62,398 nt of DNA from Oscillospiraceae bacterium (GCA_017448455.1 JAFSLL010000289.1:1-62398), one strand, 5' to 3'. Counted from the stretch's first letter, positions 41,756 to 51,512 are shown. The notes: generated by a model not told the origin, from the letters alone. A program made the numbers and translations.

Positions 41756-43957
41756 TCAGAAGGCGATCCGGACTTCCTTCATCAGGCAGTCGCGGCTGCT
41801 GCCGCCCACATAGATGCGGAAGAGACCGTCCTCCAGGCGGTACTGTCCTTCGTTGTCATAGAAGCCCATGTCCTGTTTCGGCAGCGTGAAGCGGATTTCC
41901 CGCTCCTCTCCCGCCGCCAGTGTCACGCGGGAATAGTTTTTCAGTTCCTTCACCGGCCGTACGAGGCTGGCTGCCACGTCCTGCAGATAGAGCTGGGCCA
42001 CCTCTGTGCCTTCGCGGTCACCGGTGTTCTTCAGTTTTACGCAGATCTCCAGCGCGTCCGCAGTTTCTTCGACGCACAGCCCGTCATACGCAAAGCCTGT
42101 GTAGCTCAGGCCGTGGCCGAAGGGATACAGCGCGTCCCATGGCGAGTCGAGATAGCGGGAAGTGAATTTGCTCTTGCTGCCGGGGCGGCCGGTGCTGGGA
42201 TGGTTGTAATAGACCGGGCACTGCCCCGTCACCGCCGGGAAGGAAGAGGAGAGCTTGCCGGAGGGATTCACGTCGCCCAGCAATGCTGCCGCGACCGCGT
42301 CGCCCATCCGGATGCCCAGGTGCCAGGCCTCCAGAATGGCCGGCAGATGCTCCGCCTCCCAGCCGAGTGCCAGCGGCCGCCCGTTCATCAGCACGGTGAC
42401 CACAGGCTTGCCGGATGCCAGCAGGCGTTCCAGCAGCGCGCGCTGTCCGCCGGGCAGGGAGATCTCCGCTTTGGAGCTGGCCTCGCCGGACATGGCGTCG
42501 GTCTCGCCCACGACGGCAACGATCACGTCGCCTTCGCGGCAGGCGCGGTCCGCTTCCTCAAAGTCAATCTCGCCCTCCGGTCCGCCGCAGGGGAAGTAGC
42601 GGACGTCCGCGCCCGCGGCTTCCAGGCCCATGCGGATGGATACGCAGTCTTCCGGTTTCCAGGCCATGGCCCAGGCGCCGCAGACCTCGTTGGCGTCGTC
42701 CGCCAGCTTGCCTACCAGGCTGATCTTCTGCCCGCGGCTCAGCGGCAGGAGACCGCCTTCGTTCTTCAGCAGCACCATGGATTCCTCGGCCGCCTTCCGG
42801 CAGAGGGCGATGTGTTCCTCGGGCAGGCCTTTCTCGTAGGCCTCGATCAGGGCTTCCGGCACGTAGGGGTTCTCAAACAGGCCGAGCCAGACCTTGACCG
42901 AGAGGATGCGGCGCACGGCCTCATCGATGACCGCCATCGGAACGGTGCCTTTTTCCACTTCGGCAGCCAGATGGTCCTTGTAGATGTGGGTGCCCATGTC
43001 CATGTCCATACCGGCCAGGGCCGCCTGAACGCCGGCGTCCCGGTCATCCTCGGCAATGCCGTGGATCACGCACTCCCGGATGGCGTTGGCGTCGCTGACG
43101 ACGAAGCCCTCCAGACCGAAGTCCTTCTTCAGCACATCGCGCAGAAGCCACCTGTTGACCGTGCAGGGGACGCCGTTGAGGTCGTTGAAGGCAGCCATGA
43201 CCGTGGCCGCGCCTTCGTTCATCGCCGCACGGAAGGCGGGTAGGTAGACGTTATACAGGTTGGAGACGGACATGGAGGTGGTGTTGTAGTCGCGGCCGCT
43301 TTCGCAGGCGCCGTAGGCCACATAGTGTTTGGTGCAGGCCGCCACATAGCTGAGTGGACTGCTCTGATCATTCTGCAGGCCGCGGATCTTCGCGCGGGCG
43401 AAACGGCTGCCGAGCAGGGGATCCTCGCCGGGACCTTCGGAGACGCGGCCCCAGCGGGAGTCCCGCGCAGCGTCGATCATCGGGGCGAAGTTCCAGTTGA
43501 TGCCGTGCGCGCGGGATTCCGCCGCTGCCATATGCGCAGTCTCCTCAAAGAGCGCATCATCAAAGCTGCAGGCTTCGCCGATGGCGATGGGGAATACACT
43601 GCGGAAGCCGTGAATCACGTCGAAGCCGATGATCAGCGGGATGCCGAGGCGGCTCTCCTCTACGGCGATTTTCTGCAGGGCGTTGTTCTGCCGCGGATCC
43701 TTGACCATCTGGCTGCCCACACGCCCGGCGCGGATATCGTCCTCATGGAAATCCTGTTTGGCGTTGGCCATGATGCGGCCGAACTCCTCCTGGGAAATCC
43801 GGCCGTCGGTGAGCATCTCGATCAGCTCGGAAAAGGGTACGTCGAAGCCGCCCACGATGGAGGGGGACTCCTGGTTCATCTGGCCGATCTTTTCCTCCAG
43901 CGTCATGCGGGAGAGCAGATCTTCCACAAAGTTTTTCTGGTCCTGTGTCAGTTTCAT
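41756..43957 (-). CDS. GH3-family beta-glycosidase
   Basis: A 733-aa enzyme that probably removes beta-linked glucose or xylose. The GH3 N-terminal barrel (~1-340) has GFDVIHGFRSVFPI, the substrate-binding KHY motif (TKHYVAYG) and the nucleophile Asp in VVSDANAI (~285). The C-terminal alpha/beta domain (~380-600) has MVLLKNEGGLLPL and GEASSKAEISLPGGQ, and a fibronectin-III-like domain (~630-733) ends it. No signal peptide, so cytoplasmic. Last gene of the operon headed by the Gfo/Idh/MocA gene at 52658. Confidence 0.93.
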   Translation of the reverse strand: MKLTQDQKNFVEDLLSRMTLEEKIGQMNQESPSIVGGFDVPFSELIEMLTDGRISQEEFGRIMANAKQDFHEDDIRAGRVGSQMVKDPRQNNALQKIAVEESRLGIPLIIGFDVIHGFRSVFPIAIGEACSFDDALFEETAHMAAAESRAHGINWNFAPMIDAARDSRWGRVSEGPGEDPLLGSRFARAKIRGLQNDQSSPLSYVAACTKHYVAYGACESGRDYNTTSMSVSNLYNVYLPAFRAAMNEGAATVMAAFNDLNGVPCTVNRWLLRDVLKKDFGLEGFVVSDANAIRECVIHGIAEDDRDAGVQAALAGMDMDMGTHIYKDHLAAEVEKGTVPMAVIDEAVRRILSVKVWLGLFENPYVPEALIEAYEKGLPEEHIALCRKAAEESMVLLKNEGGLLPLSRGQKISLVGKLADDANEVCGAWAMAWKPEDCVSIRMGLEAAGADVRYFPCGGPEGEIDFEEADRACREGDVIVAVVGETDAMSGEASSKAEISLPGGQRALLERLLASGKPVVTVLMNGRPLALGWEAEHLPAILEAWHLGIRMGDAVAAALLGDVNPSGKLSSSFPAVTGQCPVYYNHPSTGRPGSKSKFTSRYLDSPWDALYPFGHGLSYTGFAYDGLCVEETADALEICVKLKNTGDREGTEVAQLYLQDVAASLVRPVKELKNYSRVTLAAGEEREIRFTLPKQDMGFYDNEGQYRLEDGLFRIYVGGSSRDCLMKEVRIAF

Positions 43958-43981
43958 ATGTTCTCTCCTGTCAGTTGGTTT

Positions 43982-45607
43982 TCAATACGTCTGGTATTCC
44001 GCCCAGTCAAAGGCGGCGCGGTTGCCGCTCTCGCCGCCGTTGGCGCTGGCAAAGACACCCAGCATCTCCCCGACCATACAGCCGACTTTCTCCGGGTTGA
44101 CGCGGGAGCCGTCCATGCGGCCAAGCTCCGTCAGCTGTGCCTCATCCGGACCGAAACGGAAGATATATTCGTTTTCGTTCAGCTCCATCTCCAGGACAAC
44201 CCCGTCCGCTTCCCAGGGCGCGGAAGCAAGCAGGCTGCGGTTGGTGACCGAGGTAAAGCCCGGAATATAGGGCGGCAGTTTATAATCCGCCGTGAAGAGC
44301 AGCAGCTCCAGCCGTTTCTGTCCTTCTGTCTGAGCAAGCTGCAGGTGAATCTGGTGGTTCATGGCCTGCGCAACGGCAATGCCGGCACTCTCCGCGCCCT
44401 CCGGCACAAACGACATCCGACAGGAGAAACGGCAGTGCGGCTGGGTGCGCCGGCGCGCCAGGAAGGAAACATAGTGATCCTCCGAATGCGTCACTTCCAT
44501 GCTCATGGGCTGCAGCGGGTCGGCAAGGGCCTGCGGCAGGCAGCGCAGCGAGAGCCGGGAATCCCGGATCTCCCAGAACGGCTGATAGGGCCTGCCCCAG
44601 AAGCTCCAGTCCAGACTCAGCTTTTCGCAGTCGAAGTCGTCCCGCAGCGGTTTTTCGGCGCCGGGCGTCCAAGTCAGGCAGGACGGGAAGGGATACTCCC
44701 ATTCTACCCGGCCGGTGTCCGGCGTAAAGAGCGGCCAGCCGTCCTCCCAGCGCACGGGAGTAATAAAGGTCTCGCGGCCCAGGTTCTTGCTGATGCCGCC
44801 GATGAGACGCGAGGCCAGAAAGACGCCGTACCAGCTGCCGTCCGGCAGATCGATCAGGTCGGCGTGGCCCGCATTCTGGATGGCTGCGCGCCGTCCCATA
44901 TGGCGCATGGTCAGGATCGGGTTCCCCCGGTACCCTTCGTAAGGACCAAACACGGAGCGGCTGCGCGCAACGGTTGCCGCGTGATAGTATTCGGTGCCGC
45001 CCTCGGCGATCAGCAGATAGTACCAGTCGCCGATGTGATAGAGGTGCGGCGCTTCGGGAGAGGCCGCGCCTGCCAGCGCGCCGCCCCAGAGAGCGACGGG
45101 TTCCCCGGCCATGCGGAAGTTTTCGATATCATACTTCGCGGCCCAGATGCCCTGGCGCAGGCCCCCTTTGCCGTCCGGCCAGTTTTCGGCGGTGCCCATG
45201 ATATAGCACTGCCCGTCTTCGTCAAAGAAGATGGATGCGTCAATGCCCGGCACATCGGTCAGCCAGTGGGACTCCGACCAGGGACCGGCAGGGTCCTTGG
45301 CTGTTACGATGAAGTTGCCCTTGTCACCGAAGTTGCAGTTGATGAGATAGAAGGTGCCGTTGTGATAGCGGATGGTGGGGGCCATGACGCCGCCGTTGCC
45401 GCAGTTTTTCTCCACATGGAAGCCGTTTTCCGGCGTCATGACATAGCACAGCTGCTCCCAGTGCTGCAGATCCCGGCTGTGGAACAGGGGGATGCCGGGG
45501 CAGAGCTCAAAGCTGGAGCAGACCAGATAGAAGTCCTCCCCCACCCGGCAGATGGAGGGATCGGGATAAAAGCCGGGGATAATGGGATTTTGAAGCTTGT
45601 GTTCCAT
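43982..45607 (-). CDS. GH43-family beta-xylosidase/arabinofuranosidase
   Basis: A 541-aa five-bladed beta-propeller glycosidase. The three catalytic carboxylates of GH43 are visible: base Asp in FYPDPSI (~15), pKa-modulating Asp in GIDASIFFDEDG (~118) and acid Glu in SPEAPHLY (~183). The C-terminal ~200 residues form the beta-sandwich (DUF1349-like) domain common to subfamilies with beta-xylosidase activity. No signal peptide. It lies 24 nt before the GH3 gene and 15 nt after the esterase. Probably removes xylose or arabinose from imported glycosides. Confidence 0.9.
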   Translation of the reverse strand: MEHKLQNPIIPGFYPDPSICRVGEDFYLVCSSFELCPGIPLFHSRDLQHWEQLCYVMTPENGFHVEKNCGNGGVMAPTIRYHNGTFYLINCNFGDKGNFIVTAKDPAGPWSESHWLTDVPGIDASIFFDEDGQCYIMGTAENWPDGKGGLRQGIWAAKYDIENFRMAGEPVALWGGALAGAASPEAPHLYHIGDWYYLLIAEGGTEYYHAATVARSRSVFGPYEGYRGNPILTMRHMGRRAAIQNAGHADLIDLPDGSWYGVFLASRLIGGISKNLGRETFITPVRWEDGWPLFTPDTGRVEWEYPFPSCLTWTPGAEKPLRDDFDCEKLSLDWSFWGRPYQPFWEIRDSRLSLRCLPQALADPLQPMSMEVTHSEDHYVSFLARRRTQPHCRFSCRMSFVPEGAESAGIAVAQAMNHQIHLQLAQTEGQKRLELLLFTADYKLPPYIPGFTSVTNRSLLASAPWEADGVVLEMELNENEYIFRFGPDEAQLTELGRMDGSRVNPEKVGCMVGEMLGVFASANGGESGNRAAFDWAEYQTY

Positions 45608-45622
45608 ATTCTTGTCTCCTGA

Positions 45623-46657
45623 TCAGATGTTGGGGATCTTATGCAGGGCTGCGTTCAGCTCCTCAAAGCGCTCCGTGTCGATGCCGCGCTCGACCAGCAG
45701 CTCCCGCAGCGTCATCTTGCCGAGGGCGTCCATCATATCCTCAAAGCTCATTTCCGGCGCGAAGGGAACGATGCGTTCGCGCATCTTTTCGATGGTGGAG
45801 GCCAGCACCCTCCGGGCCTCGGGGTTGCCGAAGACGCGGGCGATGCTGCAGTCCAGGCTCAGCCAGGCCATGGCATCGTCGTTGACATGAGCGCGCAGCA
45901 CCGGCTCCGTCATGCTCTGGAAGCTGAATTCCCCGAACAGATCCTTCAGCCACTGGATGCTGTCCTGTACCCAGTCCGCCCCGCGGCGGGGGAAGATGGT
46001 CTCCGGGCTCTGTACGGAAGGGTCTCCCGTGGAAAATCCATGAGGACCGTAGGCGTAGATGTGACACTCAAAGCTGGTCTGATAGCGGTTTAAGGCATTC
46101 ATCATGTCCAGCGTGTTCTGAATGGGCACCACGCTGTCGGTGCGGGTGGCGAAGAGGAAGCAGGGGCAGGTGTTCTCGTCCACCGCCTCCACGATGGAGG
46201 GCTTGTCCTCCCCCAGCTCGTGGGCGGTATCCTCCCGCAGTACGGCATAGCCCAGCACGGCCGCCGCCGGGCGGCGCTTGGCCAGGGTGGCCGCGGCACC
46301 GGCCAGATGGCCGCCGGCGGAAAAGCCGACGACCGCGATCTTGTCGCGCAGCACGTGCCATTCCTCCGCGTGGGCGTCAATCAGCGCCATGGCCTCCTCG
46401 TAGTCCTCCAGCGGGCGGGGCCAGACCGCGTCCGCCCCGCAGGAGTAGCGCAGAATGAAAGCGTGGTAGCCGGCGCGAAGATACTCCGCAGCCACAGGGT
46501 CCGCCTCCCGGTCGGAGCAGAAGTGATAGCCGCCGCCGGGGATCACCAGCACCGCGGGCCTGTCGGAAATGCCGCGGAACTCGCCGCCGACGCCCTGGAC
46601 CATAGCGGTCAGGGTGACATTTCGCTCTTTATTCAGTACGATTTGTTCGTATTCCAT
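45623..46657 (-). CDS. alpha/beta-hydrolase, carbohydrate esterase-like
   Basis: A 344-aa hydrolase of the acetyl-xylan-esterase/BD-FAE-like group. It has an oxyanion-hole stretch (AVLVIPGGGYHFCSDRE), the nucleophile GFSAGGHLA (Ser ~113), an acid Asp in TRTDSVVP (~172) and His in GPHGFS (~203). A C-terminal extension of about 100 residues ends in a helical module (MTLRELLVERGIDTERFEELNA). The start at 46657 has AAGGAG; the longer frame overlaps the symporter gene. No signal peptide: it would deacetylate or de-esterify imported glycosides in the cytoplasm. Confidence 0.82.
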   Translation of the reverse strand: MEYEQIVLNKERNVTLTAMVQGVGGEFRGISDRPAVLVIPGGGYHFCSDREADPVAAEYLRAGYHAFILRYSCGADAVWPRPLEDYEEAMALIDAHAEEWHVLRDKIAVVGFSAGGHLAGAAATLAKRRPAAAVLGYAVLREDTAHELGEDKPSIVEAVDENTCPCFLFATRTDSVVPIQNTLDMMNALNRYQTSFECHIYAYGPHGFSTGDPSVQSPETIFPRRGADWVQDSIQWLKDLFGEFSFQSMTEPVLRAHVNDDAMAWLSLDCSIARVFGNPEARRVLASTIEKMRERIVPFAPEMSFEDMMDALGKMTLRELLVERGIDTERFEELNAALHKIPNI

Positions 46658-46677
46658 TTTAATCTCCTTGTAAGGAT

Positions 46678-46707
46678 ATGACCGGAACCCATAGGGAATC
46701 CGGTCAT
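46678..46707 (-). other. intercistronic hairpin
   Basis: ATGACCGGA (46678-46686) pairs with TCCGGTCAT (46699-46707) in the 70-nt gap between symporter and esterase. There is no T-run, so a processing or partial-termination element is more likely than a full stop. Confidence 0.55.
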
Positions 46708-46727
46708 ATCGCGTGTAGAATTGGGGA

Positions 46728-48119
46728 TTACTTATCCCAGGCATGCTTGCCGGCTTCGAGGTCGGCACGGATTTCGGCGACGCGCTTGTCGTCGAGCTTG
46801 TACCAGAACAGCGGTACCATCGAGAGAACGCCGATCACGGCGGGGATGATATTGACAACGACATTGATGCCGGTGCAGGCAGCGGGAGTCTGGGCAGCAT
46901 TGGGAACGTAGCCGACAGCGGAGAGCAGCAGCACGCCAACAGAGCCGACGAACGCGGTGGCGAGCTTAACGCCGAAGCTGAGGAAGGAGGCGACCAGGCC
47001 TTCCTGACGCTTGCCAAGTTTCCAGTCGCCGTACTCGAGGGAGTCGCCGATCATGCCCGGGCAGATGTTGGCGCCGGAGTTGGCAATGCCGCAGACGAAG
47101 GACAGCGGGAACAGGAGCTGCTTGGTCGGGAACAGGAACATCAGGATGAAGCCTGCGACCATGACAGCGTTCAGGATCAGCATCCAGTTGCGCTTGCCGA
47201 ACCACTTGGTGGTCCAGGGCAGGATCGCCACGCCGATCAGGGCGGCGACGGTCATGGTGGTGAAGGTCGGGGAGATCAGGGCAAAGGGATTATCGCCGCC
47301 GACAACGTAGACGATGTAGTAGAACAGCATGCCCATACGGCCGGAGACGCAGATGGCGCCGAACACGGTGGCCAGAACCACCATCAGCAGCTGATCGTTC
47401 TTGACGAGCTCCTTGATGCTCTGCAGGAAGCCGATCTTCTCCTGGTGGCCGGCGTGGAGCTTTTCGGTGTAGGTCTCCTTGCAGCCGGCAGCGCACAGCC
47501 AGAACAGCGGGATCATCACGACGGACAGAATCACAGTGGCAACGAAGTAGCCCTTCGCATCGGCGATCTTCGCGCCGTCGGCGTTCATGGTCTGGGAGAA
47601 GTGGAGGATCATGGGCATTGCAACGAGGGAGAGAACGACGCCGATGATCTGGGAGCCGAGGCCGCGGGCGGTGGCGAGGTTCATACGGACGCGGGAGTCA
47701 ATGGCGATGACGTTCTGCAGCGCCTGATAGGCGATGGAGCAAGCCGTGTAGGCCATGCCGGCACCGACATAGGTGACGAGAGCCAAGACGACCTTCAGCC
47801 AACCGGTCACAGGGAACACGGTGAAGGTCAGGATGTTGAAGATGGCGAGAACGGGAGCGCCGAAGATCATGTAGGGACGGAAACGACCCCAGCGGGACTT
47901 GGTGTGGTCAGCGATGTTGCCCATCATCGGGTCGTTGATGGTGTCCCAGACACGGGCGATCAGCATGATCATGGAGATCGCGCCGGCGGAGAGCGTAACG
48001 ACGTCGGTGTAGAACGCCATCAGGTAGGTGTTGATCATGTACCAGCTCATCTGGCACGCGATCTCACCAAAGCTGTAGGAAACTAACAGTTTTGGATTGG
48101 TTTTTTCCTGGGTAGGCAT
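46728..48119 (-). CDS. GPH-family sugar:cation symporter
   Basis: A 463-aa, ~12-span symporter of the MelB/XylP type. Visible are FYTDVVTLSAGAISMIMLIARVWD (span 2) and DPMMGNIADHTKSRWGRFRPY (loop 2-3). AAGGAGG lies 8 nt before the ATG. It lies inside the operon between the TIM-barrel isomerase and the esterase, so it probably imports the glycoside that the operon degrades. It resembles the symporter at 55237 more than the one at 4130. Confidence 0.9.
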   Translation of the reverse strand: MPTQEKTNPKLLVSYSFGEIACQMSWYMINTYLMAFYTDVVTLSAGAISMIMLIARVWDTINDPMMGNIADHTKSRWGRFRPYMIFGAPVLAIFNILTFTVFPVTGWLKVVLALVTYVGAGMAYTACSIAYQALQNVIAIDSRVRMNLATARGLGSQIIGVVLSLVAMPMILHFSQTMNADGAKIADAKGYFVATVILSVVMIPLFWLCAAGCKETYTEKLHAGHQEKIGFLQSIKELVKNDQLLMVVLATVFGAICVSGRMGMLFYYIVYVVGGDNPFALISPTFTTMTVAALIGVAILPWTTKWFGKRNWMLILNAVMVAGFILMFLFPTKQLLFPLSFVCGIANSGANICPGMIGDSLEYGDWKLGKRQEGLVASFLSFGVKLATAFVGSVGVLLLSAVGYVPNAAQTPAACTGINVVVNIIPAVIGVLSMVPLFWYKLDDKRVAEIRADLEAGKHAWDK

Positions 48120-48173
48120 GTGGTTTATCCTCCTTATATTCTCTATTTGCGCTCTGTGCGCAATAATAGATGC

Positions 48174-49097
48174 TTAAATAATAAAGTTGTCCAAATAACG
48201 CTTGCTCAGACGGATGGATTTCAGTACGTCTTCACGGCAGCTCTCGAAGGCTTTGTCCTCCACCTCAATGACGGCGTCACCGTTGTAGCGGATGTCGTTC
48301 AGGGCGGAGACGTAGGCGCCCCAGTCCACATCGCCCAGACCCGGGATCTTGGGGCTCATGTACTCCAGCGGGTAGGCCAGCACGCCCACCTGCTTCAGCT
48401 TCTCGGGATAGAGCTTGATGTCCTTGAAGTGGATGTGGAAGAGCTTGTCCTTGAACTCATACACGGTCTGGACGTAGTCCAGGCCCTGCCACACGTAGTG
48501 GCTGGGGTCGAAGTTCAGGCCGAAGTTGGGGCTCGGGATGATGGAAAACAGTTTCCGGAAGATGGCCGGGGTGCACATCAGGTTCTGTCCGCCGGGCCAC
48601 TGGTCCGGGCCGAAGAGCATGGGGCAGTTCTCGATGGCGACCTTGACATTGTTCTCTTCCGCCAGCTTGATGATGGGCGGCCAGATCTCCTTGAAGAGCT
48701 CGATGTTCTCGTCCACGGTCTTGTGCTGGTCGCGGCCGATGAAGGTGGTGACCATGCCGACGCCCAGCTTGGCGGAAGCCTTGATCAGGGCCTTCAGATG
48801 CGCGATGGCGGGCCCGCTCTTCTCCGGGTTCGGATCCAGCACATTGGGGTAATAAGCCAGAGACGAGATGTGCATGCCTTTGTCGGCAACGTACTTCTTC
48901 ACATATTCGGCGTAGGCGTCGTCCTCCAGGACGCGCTCGGCGTCGATGTGGCTCACGCCGGCGTAGCGGCGCTCGGCCTTGCCCGCGGGCCAGCAGGCCA
49001 CTTCCAGGCACTCAAAGCCCATTTCCGCGGCGGTGTCGACGGCCTCTTCAAAGGTCCAGCCGTCCAGAATGGCAGTCAGCAAACCAAAGTGGATCAT
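48174..49097 (-). CDS. TIM-barrel sugar isomerase/epimerase family protein
   Basis: A 307-aa protein of the xylose-isomerase-like TIM-barrel (AP endonuclease 2) superfamily. The metal site is visible as Glu in VAIENCP (~152), Asp in NFDPSH (~185), His in HIHFKD (~213) and Glu in VIEVED (~265). In Gfo/Idh/MocA-containing operons such proteins often isomerise, epimerise or hydrate 3-keto sugars. Here it follows an oxidoreductase by 15 nt. Exact reaction unknown; it could process the enone or 3-keto sugar released by the deglycosidase. Confidence 0.82.
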   Translation of the reverse strand: MIHFGLLTAILDGWTFEEAVDTAAEMGFECLEVACWPAGKAERRYAGVSHIDAERVLEDDAYAEYVKKYVADKGMHISSLAYYPNVLDPNPEKSGPAIAHLKALIKASAKLGVGMVTTFIGRDQHKTVDENIELFKEIWPPIIKLAEENNVKVAIENCPMLFGPDQWPGGQNLMCTPAIFRKLFSIIPSPNFGLNFDPSHYVWQGLDYVQTVYEFKDKLFHIHFKDIKLYPEKLKQVGVLAYPLEYMSPKIPGLGDVDWGAYVSALNDIRYNGDAVIEVEDKAFESCREDVLKSIRLSKRYLDNFII

Positions 49098-49112
49098 ATC
49101 TGCGCTCCTTTC

Positions 49113-50156
49113 TTATCTGTTGGCTGGGATGTCCACGGCCTTGCCGGTCTCTGAGCTCTCCATCGAGGCGAAGACCGCGCGCATGGCGCTCAGGACGCTC
49201 TCGCCGGAGATCTCCGGCTCCCGGTTGTTCACGACACAGTCCACCCAGGCATCGATGATGCCGGACTTGGTCTGGTTGTCGTTGGTCTGGATCTGCTCCA
49301 CGTCGAAGTACTGCGGCTCCTGCCCCTTCTTCTTCAGCACGATGGAGTGGGCCGGGTCGTCGTAGATCCGCATCTCGCCCTCGGTGCCGTAAATGACAGT
49401 GGAGTTGTCCTCGGCCGCGTAGTAGGTCCAGGACGCCGTCATGGTGCCGACAGCGCCGCCCGCCATCTCGTAGATGCAGATCGCGTTGTCGTCCACGCCG
49501 ATGAGATTGCCGTCCGCGCCGCGCTTATCCAGCGTGGTGAGCTTCGCGGTGGTGCGCACGACCTTCTCGCCCAGCAGGAACTGGATCAGGTCGGTCTTGT
49601 GGATGCCGAGGTCGGCCATGGCGCCCATGGCGGCCTTCGTCTTGTCAAAGAACCAGGTGTTCTTGCCCGGGGTGATGCTCCAGGTCTCGGGGCCGCCGTG
49701 GCCGAACGCGGTGCGGAAGGTGATGACCCTGCCGATTTCGCCGTCGGCGATCATCTTCTTCGCCAGCTGATGTGCCTTCGTGAGGCGCTGGTTCTGACCG
49801 ATCATGAGGAGCCTGCCTTCTTCCTTCGCGACATTCACCATCTCCTCGCAGTCGGCGAGGGAAATGGCCATGGGCTTCTCGCAGAGGACATGCTTGCCGG
49901 CTTTCAGCGCCTTGATGGTGAGCTCGGCGTGGGCATTGTTGGCAGCGCAGACGGAGACGACGTCGATCTCGGGATCCGCCAGCAGTTCCTCTGCGGTGTC
50001 ATAGGCCTTGCCGCCGTATTTGGCAGCCATGTCTTCCGCGCGGGATTTGGTCGGGTTGAAGAAGCCTTTCAGCTCGCAGTTGGGGTTATCCGCATACTCG
50101 GGAATGTGTCTGACCTGGGCGATCTTGCCGCAGCCCAGAATACCGATCTTCAGCAT
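49113..50156 (-). CDS. Gfo/Idh/MocA-family oxidoreductase
   Basis: A 347-aa NAD(P)-dependent dehydrogenase. The N-terminal Rossmann fold (GILGCGKIAQVRHIP) and the catalytic EKP motif (CEKPMAIS, ~93-100) are present; the C-terminal domain has GAMADLGIHKTDLIQFLLG (~180-200) with the family catalytic Asp/His pair. Members oxidise or reduce a single hydroxyl of a sugar, often C3. Downstream of both deglycosidase subunit genes by 15 nt. It may be the 3-oxidase or the reductase that recycles the 3-keto product; the second paralog at 51513 takes the other role. Confidence 0.88.
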   Translation of the reverse strand: MLKIGILGCGKIAQVRHIPEYADNPNCELKGFFNPTKSRAEDMAAKYGGKAYDTAEELLADPEIDVVSVCAANNAHAELTIKALKAGKHVLCEKPMAISLADCEEMVNVAKEEGRLLMIGQNQRLTKAHQLAKKMIADGEIGRVITFRTAFGHGGPETWSITPGKNTWFFDKTKAAMGAMADLGIHKTDLIQFLLGEKVVRTTAKLTTLDKRGADGNLIGVDDNAICIYEMAGGAVGTMTASWTYYAAEDNSTVIYGTEGEMRIYDDPAHSIVLKKKGQEPQYFDVEQIQTNDNQTKSGIIDAWVDCVVNNREPEISGESVLSAMRAVFASMESSETGKAVDIPANR

Positions 50157-50171
50157 ATTCGTTCTCCTCTC

Positions 50172-50612
50172 TTAAACGATCAGCAGCCGGCGGCTGTTGG
50201 TGTTCTGTCCGAACTCACGGAAGTAGATGACCGCGGGCTTGTCCGGATCTTCCAGCGCTTCCATGAAGGGGGGCATATACGAGTGCGTGCAGCAGAAACC
50301 GTAGGTGATGTCGTGGAAGCCCTGGCTCAGTCCGCCCGGCTTCTTCACGATCAGCGTCGCGGGCTCCGTGGGGTGCCAGTGGCGCCTGCAGTCGGCGCGC
50401 ATTTCGGCATAGGTGAAATCCTCCCCGTTGACGCGCCAGCAGATCTCATCCGCGCCGAAGCTCTCGCCGTCGACGATCAGATGGCCGGGTTTGATCTGGC
50501 TGAGATACACGCCGCGGTAGTAGGGCAGGCGGATCTTCAGCTGGAAGCCGGTGATCTCGCCGTTTTCCTCGATGTTGCGGAATCCGACAGACTGAATAAC
50601 TTGCTTTTCCAT
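50172..50612 (-). CDS. C-glycoside deglycosidase beta-subunit-like (DUF6379)
   Basis: A 146-aa soluble protein matching, by motif, the small beta subunit of bacterial C-glycoside deglycosidases (DgpB/DfgB-like, DUF6379). Characteristic parts are SVGFRNI, GFQLKIRLPYYRGVYLSQI (~22-40), DGESFGADEICWRVNGEDFTYAEM (~48-72) and KPGGLSQGFHDI (~92-103). No signal peptide. It lies 13 nt after the TIM-barrel subunit gene, as in characterised pairs where the two form a heteromer that cleaves a sugar C-C (or C-O) bond after 3-oxidation. The presence of this subunit is the best evidence for C-glycoside use in the window. The longer C-terminal tail (GFCCTHSYMPPF onward) differs from what I recall for others. 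Confidence 0.78.
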   Translation of the reverse strand: MEKQVIQSVGFRNIEENGEITGFQLKIRLPYYRGVYLSQIKPGHLIVDGESFGADEICWRVNGEDFTYAEMRADCRRHWHPTEPATLIVKKPGGLSQGFHDITYGFCCTHSYMPPFMEALEDPDKPAVIYFREFGQNTNSRRLLIV

Positions 50613-50625
50613 TTTCTCCGCCTCC

Positions 50626-51498
50626 TTAATAACCCAGAATGTTCTTCATCATGATGTGGTGCCGACGCAGTGTCTGACCGACCTCGTAGCCCTGGTCGTA
50701 CTTGTCCGCGCCTTCGTACTCGCTGAGGAGGTAGCCGTTGTAGCCGTTCTCCTTCATCACCGTGAGCACTTCCTTATAGGGGATGGTGGTCTCTTCAAAC
50801 TCATCGTTCATATGGATGAACTTGGCATGGCAGCAGTAGATGTAGGGCAGCAGGGGAATGATGTCCTCCGGCTCGTTGGGAACGAAATGGGGATCGACAA
50901 ACTCGCCTTCGTCGAACTTGTGGCGGAACACGGAAAAGTCAATGTTCAGGCCGAAGCATTTGGTGCCGGTTTCATTGATGAAGTCCACATAGTCCTGAAT
51001 CATCTGGCTCTTGAGGTTGGTGGGAATGTGAATCTCCGGGCAGAGCTTCAGATCCAGCTTTTCCGCCAGCGGGAGCACGCCGCGGATGATGTCGCGCCAG
51101 TTCTCGACCGGGTTGAGTGCGTCATCCACAACGCTCATCTTGGTGCGCAGCACATGGAAGCCAAGGCGGTGGGCAAGGCGCATGTCCTGCTCGAGGCGCT
51201 CCACGGCCTCTTCGGTCGAGAGCAAGCGATCCTGCAGCACGCGGCAGTCGATCCAGTGGCCGTATTCCACGGGCTCCACCTGATACTTATCGCAGAGGGA
51301 GAACCAGTAGTTCACCCACTCGTCCGTGGGGTAGGGGTAGTTTTCGATGTGCGTGTTGGCAAGGATCTCCACGCCGGTAGCACCCATATCCTTGAGATCT
51401 TCAAAGCAGTCTTCCAGGTTCTTCTCAAAGCCGAACTCGGCGGAGTAGCTGTAGAGAGCAACACCTCTCTTGGGGCCGGGTCTTGTGTTACGGTACAT
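50626..51498 (-). CDS. C-glycoside deglycosidase alpha-subunit-like TIM barrel
   Basis: A 290-aa xylose-isomerase-like TIM barrel. Start features ([37 protein letters not shown]) and the metal ligands Glu in CPEIHIP (~146), Asp in GLNIDFS (~178), His in CCHAKFIHM (~210) and Glu in LSEYEG (~250) match the catalytic subunits (DgpC/DfgA-like) that use a divalent metal, Mn2+ in known cases, to eliminate the aglycone from a 3-keto C-glycoside. It is paired with the beta subunit and flanked by two Gfo/Idh/MocA oxidoreductases. Many TIM-barrel isomerases look alike, so the partner gene carries much of the argument. O-glycosides may also be substrates. Confidence 0.75.
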   Translation of the reverse strand: MYRNTRPGPKRGVALYSYSAEFGFEKNLEDCFEDLKDMGATGVEILANTHIENYPYPTDEWVNYWFSLCDKYQVEPVEYGHWIDCRVLQDRLLSTEEAVERLEQDMRLAHRLGFHVLRTKMSVVDDALNPVENWRDIIRGVLPLAEKLDLKLCPEIHIPTNLKSQMIQDYVDFINETGTKCFGLNIDFSVFRHKFDEGEFVDPHFVPNEPEDIIPLLPYIYCCHAKFIHMNDEFEETTIPYKEVLTVMKENGYNGYLLSEYEGADKYDQGYEVGQTLRRHHIMMKNILGY

Positions 51499-51512
51499 TC
51501 GTTTCTCCTCCC

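Noticed and set aside
43325-45622. 765-aa plus-strand open frame opposite GH3/GH43 genes
   Set aside because: Covers two good glycosidase genes and has no recognisable domain.
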